Positions 62,111-64,000 of a DNA stretch of 64,000 nt are shown in pieces. The stretch comes from Rhodocyclaceae bacterium (GTDB lineage: Bacteria; Pseudomonadota; Gammaproteobacteria; Burkholderiales; Rhodocyclaceae). The position numbers and the translations under genes are program-made. The stretch is from positions 29,752 through 93,751 of the forward strand of contig VEQK01000002.1 in assembly GCA_018883265.1 (NCBI GenBank), written 5' to 3'. The number at the start of each line of letters is the position of its first letter. The first letter of the stretch is position 1. The notes beneath the pieces were generated by a model. That model worked only from the letters and a program-made list of their open reading frames with translations, was not told the origin of the DNA and made no database searches.

Positions 62111-62890
62111 TTACTTGGCGACCTGCTTCTCGCGAAGCTCTTCCAGCGTCTTGCAGTCGATGCACAGTGTTGCCGTCGGACGGGCTTCCAGGCGCTGGAC
62201 CCCGATCTCGATACCGCATTTATCGCAGTAACCATAATCATCGGCGCGGATACGTCCCAGCGTTTCTTCGATCTTCTTGATCAGCTTGCGCTCCCGATCC
62301 CGGTTGCGCAGTTCCAGCGCCATATCGGTTTCCTGGCTGGCCCGGTCATTGGGGTCAGCAAACACGGTTTGTTCGTCCTGCATGGTGTGCACCGTGCGCT
62401 CGATATCGGCCAGCAGTTCGTCTTTCAGACGGGTCAGAATTTCGGCAAAGTGAGCAAGTTGTTCCTTGCTCATATAGATCTCGCCCTTCTTCGGGACGTA
62501 GGGTTTGAAATTGGCGGCGTTGGGTGCGGTAGTTTTAACGGATGCTGACTTCACGGGTGCTTTGCTTGTTTGAGAGATTGATGCAGACGCCTTTGCCGGA
62601 GCAGCCTTGGCTGTGGGCTTGGCAGCGGGTATCCTGACAGGTGCAGCGCTCTTTTTGGGATCGGCAACCTTCGCTGGCGACTTGGCCGGCGCCTTCGCCG
62701 GTTTCTTCGCGGCCGCTACTTTAACAGGGGTTTTGGCCGTTGTCTTGGCGACGACGGGTTTTTTTGCAGGGGGTTTTGCAGTGGGCTTGGCAACCACTTT
62801 GGCCGGCGCTTTAGTCGGGACTTTTGCCTTCGCCTTGGCAGGCGTTGATGCAGTCTTAGGAGCGGACTTCTTCGGTTTGGTCGTTGCCAT
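62111..62890 (-). CDS. dksA: DksA family RNA polymerase-binding factor with Lys/Ala/Pro-rich N-terminal extension
   Basis: YMSKEQLAHFAEILTRLKDELLADIERT...NDRASQETDMALELRNRDRERKLIKKIEETLGRI...CDKCGIEIGVQRLEARPTATLCIDCK; start ATG 62890. Confidence 0.93.
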   Translation of the reverse strand: MATTKPKKSAPKTASTPAKAKAKVPTKAPAKVVAKPTAKPPAKKPVVAKTTAKTPVKVAAAKKPAKAPAKSPAKVADPKKSAAPVRIPAAKPTAKAAPAKASASISQTSKAPVKSASVKTTAPNAANFKPYVPKKGEIYMSKEQLAHFAEILTRLKDELLADIERTVHTMQDEQTVFADPNDRASQETDMALELRNRDRERKLIKKIEETLGRIRADDYGYCDKCGIEIGVQRLEARPTATLCIDCKTLEELREKQVAK

Positions 62891-63053
62891 GGATTCTTTC
62901 TTTGAAAGAGAGCCTTTAAAGCCCATGATCCTAACACAGCCAATCGTCGATTTTGTTTCCCGAACGACGATGAAATTCATATCATGGCGTTGTCATTTTG
63001 CGTTGCAACACAATGATTTAGCCTATGATGCGTAAATTACTTTGGAGAACAAC

Positions 63054-63311
63054 ATGAGCAAAAAACTGCGCGTTAACATCGAGCTGGACATGACCGTTCC
63101 TGACGACTGGCAGATTGCGGAAACGGACGATGGTATCGGCGTGCTCAAGCTGAGCGATGGCCGCTTTCTGGACCTGACCTTCGAACCCATGGTTGCCGCC
63201 GATCTGGGCGGCGCCTGGTCCAACGACGTCAGCGAGGAGTTCATGAACGATCTGCTCGATATGGTCGACGCCGAGTCGGTCTCTTACGAACTCAAGCAGG
63301 TGCTAAATTAA
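63054..63311 (+). CDS. small conserved hypothetical protein
   Basis: MSKKLRVNIELDMTVPDDWQIAETDDGIGVLKLSDGRFLDLTFEPM; preceded by GGAGAA SD-like element. Confidence 0.75.
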   Translation: MSKKLRVNIELDMTVPDDWQIAETDDGIGVLKLSDGRFLDLTFEPMVAADLGGAWSNDVSEEFMNDLLDMVDAESVSYELKQVLN

Positions 63312-63339
63312 ACGTTTCAAGGCTTGTTGACCGGTCGTG

Positions 63340-64000
63340 ATGAACCTGGGGTGCACGTACGCGGGCCTGCCCGACAGCCTGCATAAGGCGGTTGTGCCCG
63401 ATGCCCGCTGGTCGGCGCGCCTGCAATGGCTTAATCGCCCGCTGGCGCAGCAGCTGGGCCTGGACACGGATCAGCTCGCGTCACCGGCCGGGCTGCAGCT
63501 GCTGGCGGCTTGCCGGGCCGCCCCGGGGCATCAACCCATCGCACAGGCCTATGCCGGCCACCAGTTTGGCCACTTTGCCATTCTGGGCGATGGCCGGGCC
63601 TTGCTGCTGGGCGAACATCAAACGCCCGGTGGCAGGCTCGTCGATATCCAGCTCAAGGGCTCGGGGCAGACCCCGTTTTCCCGCAGGGGAGATGGCCTGG
63701 CTGCCCTGGGCCCCATGCTGCGCGAAGCCCTCATCAGCGAGGCCATGCACGCGCTCGGGGTGCCTACCACGCGGAGCCTGGCCGTGGTGTCGACCGATGA
63801 AATCGTCTACCGAGATCGGCCATTGCCCGGCGCCGTTCTCACCCGTGTGGCTGCCAGCCATATCCGCGTGGGAACCTTTCAATACGCGGCCATGCAGGGC
63901 AACAACACCCTCAAGGCGCTCGCCGACTACACCATTGCCCGGCACGACCCGGATCTGCAGAGTACACCCAACCCTTACCTAGGCCTGCTCAATCGCGTCA
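63340..64000 (+). CDS. selO: SelO/YdiU family protein (pseudokinase AMPylase), truncated by window end
   Basis: Manual translation from ATG 63340: [23 protein letters not shown]...[49 protein letters not shown]; absent from ORF track because no stop is in the window. Confidence 0.94.
   Translation, partial: MNLGCTYAGLPDSLHKAVVPDARWSARLQWLNRPLAQQLGLDTDQLASPAGLQLLAACRAAPGHQPIAQAYAGHQFGHFAILGDGRALLLGEHQTPGGRLVDIQLKGSGQTPFSRRGDGLAALGPMLREALISEAMHALGVPTTRSLAVVSTDEIVYRDRPLPGAVLTRVAASHIRVGTFQYAAMQGNNTLKALADYTIARHDPDLQSTPNPYLGLLNRV

Overview
A 64 kb chromosomal window from a Gram-negative proteobacterium, probably betaproteobacterial-like by gene order (inference). Most of it is conserved core genome: lpxD(partial)-fabZ-lpxA-lpxB-rnhB-TrmH/SpoU; ppsR / GntR regulator / ppsA; smpB / ratA-rnfH; guaB-guaA; tex, dnaQ, rnhA, gloB; bamD / rluD-pgeF; phaC, phaB, phaR; a TetR + RND tripartite efflux operon; rimO; hslO; trpS-scpA-scpB-rluB; rimP-nusA-infB-rbfA-truB-rpsO-pnp; dksA; and a 3'-truncated selO that the ORF track misses. 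Two islands stand out. (1) Between rnfH and guaB lies a Gly/Asn (GGNGG) repeat protein with an N-terminal lipobox and a C-terminal RTX/type-I-secretion-like region, followed 31 bp later by a SAM-dependent methyltransferase; I propose an undescribed substrate/modifier pair. (2) After guaA lies a DHH-family Mn-type pyrophosphatase with an apparent signal peptide, an OsmC-YcaO fusion, and a B12-type radical SAM protein with a CX4CX2C cluster motif. Other notable observations: an Hsp33/HslO lacking all four redox-switch cysteines, a candidate attenuator leader upstream of rimP-nusA, paired GntR operators in the ppsR/gntR intergenic region, a ZIP transporter gene overlapping phaC by 4 nt, and a DksA with a long Lys/Ala/Pro-rich N-terminal extension. 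All calls come from reading the sequence by eye; no database search was run.
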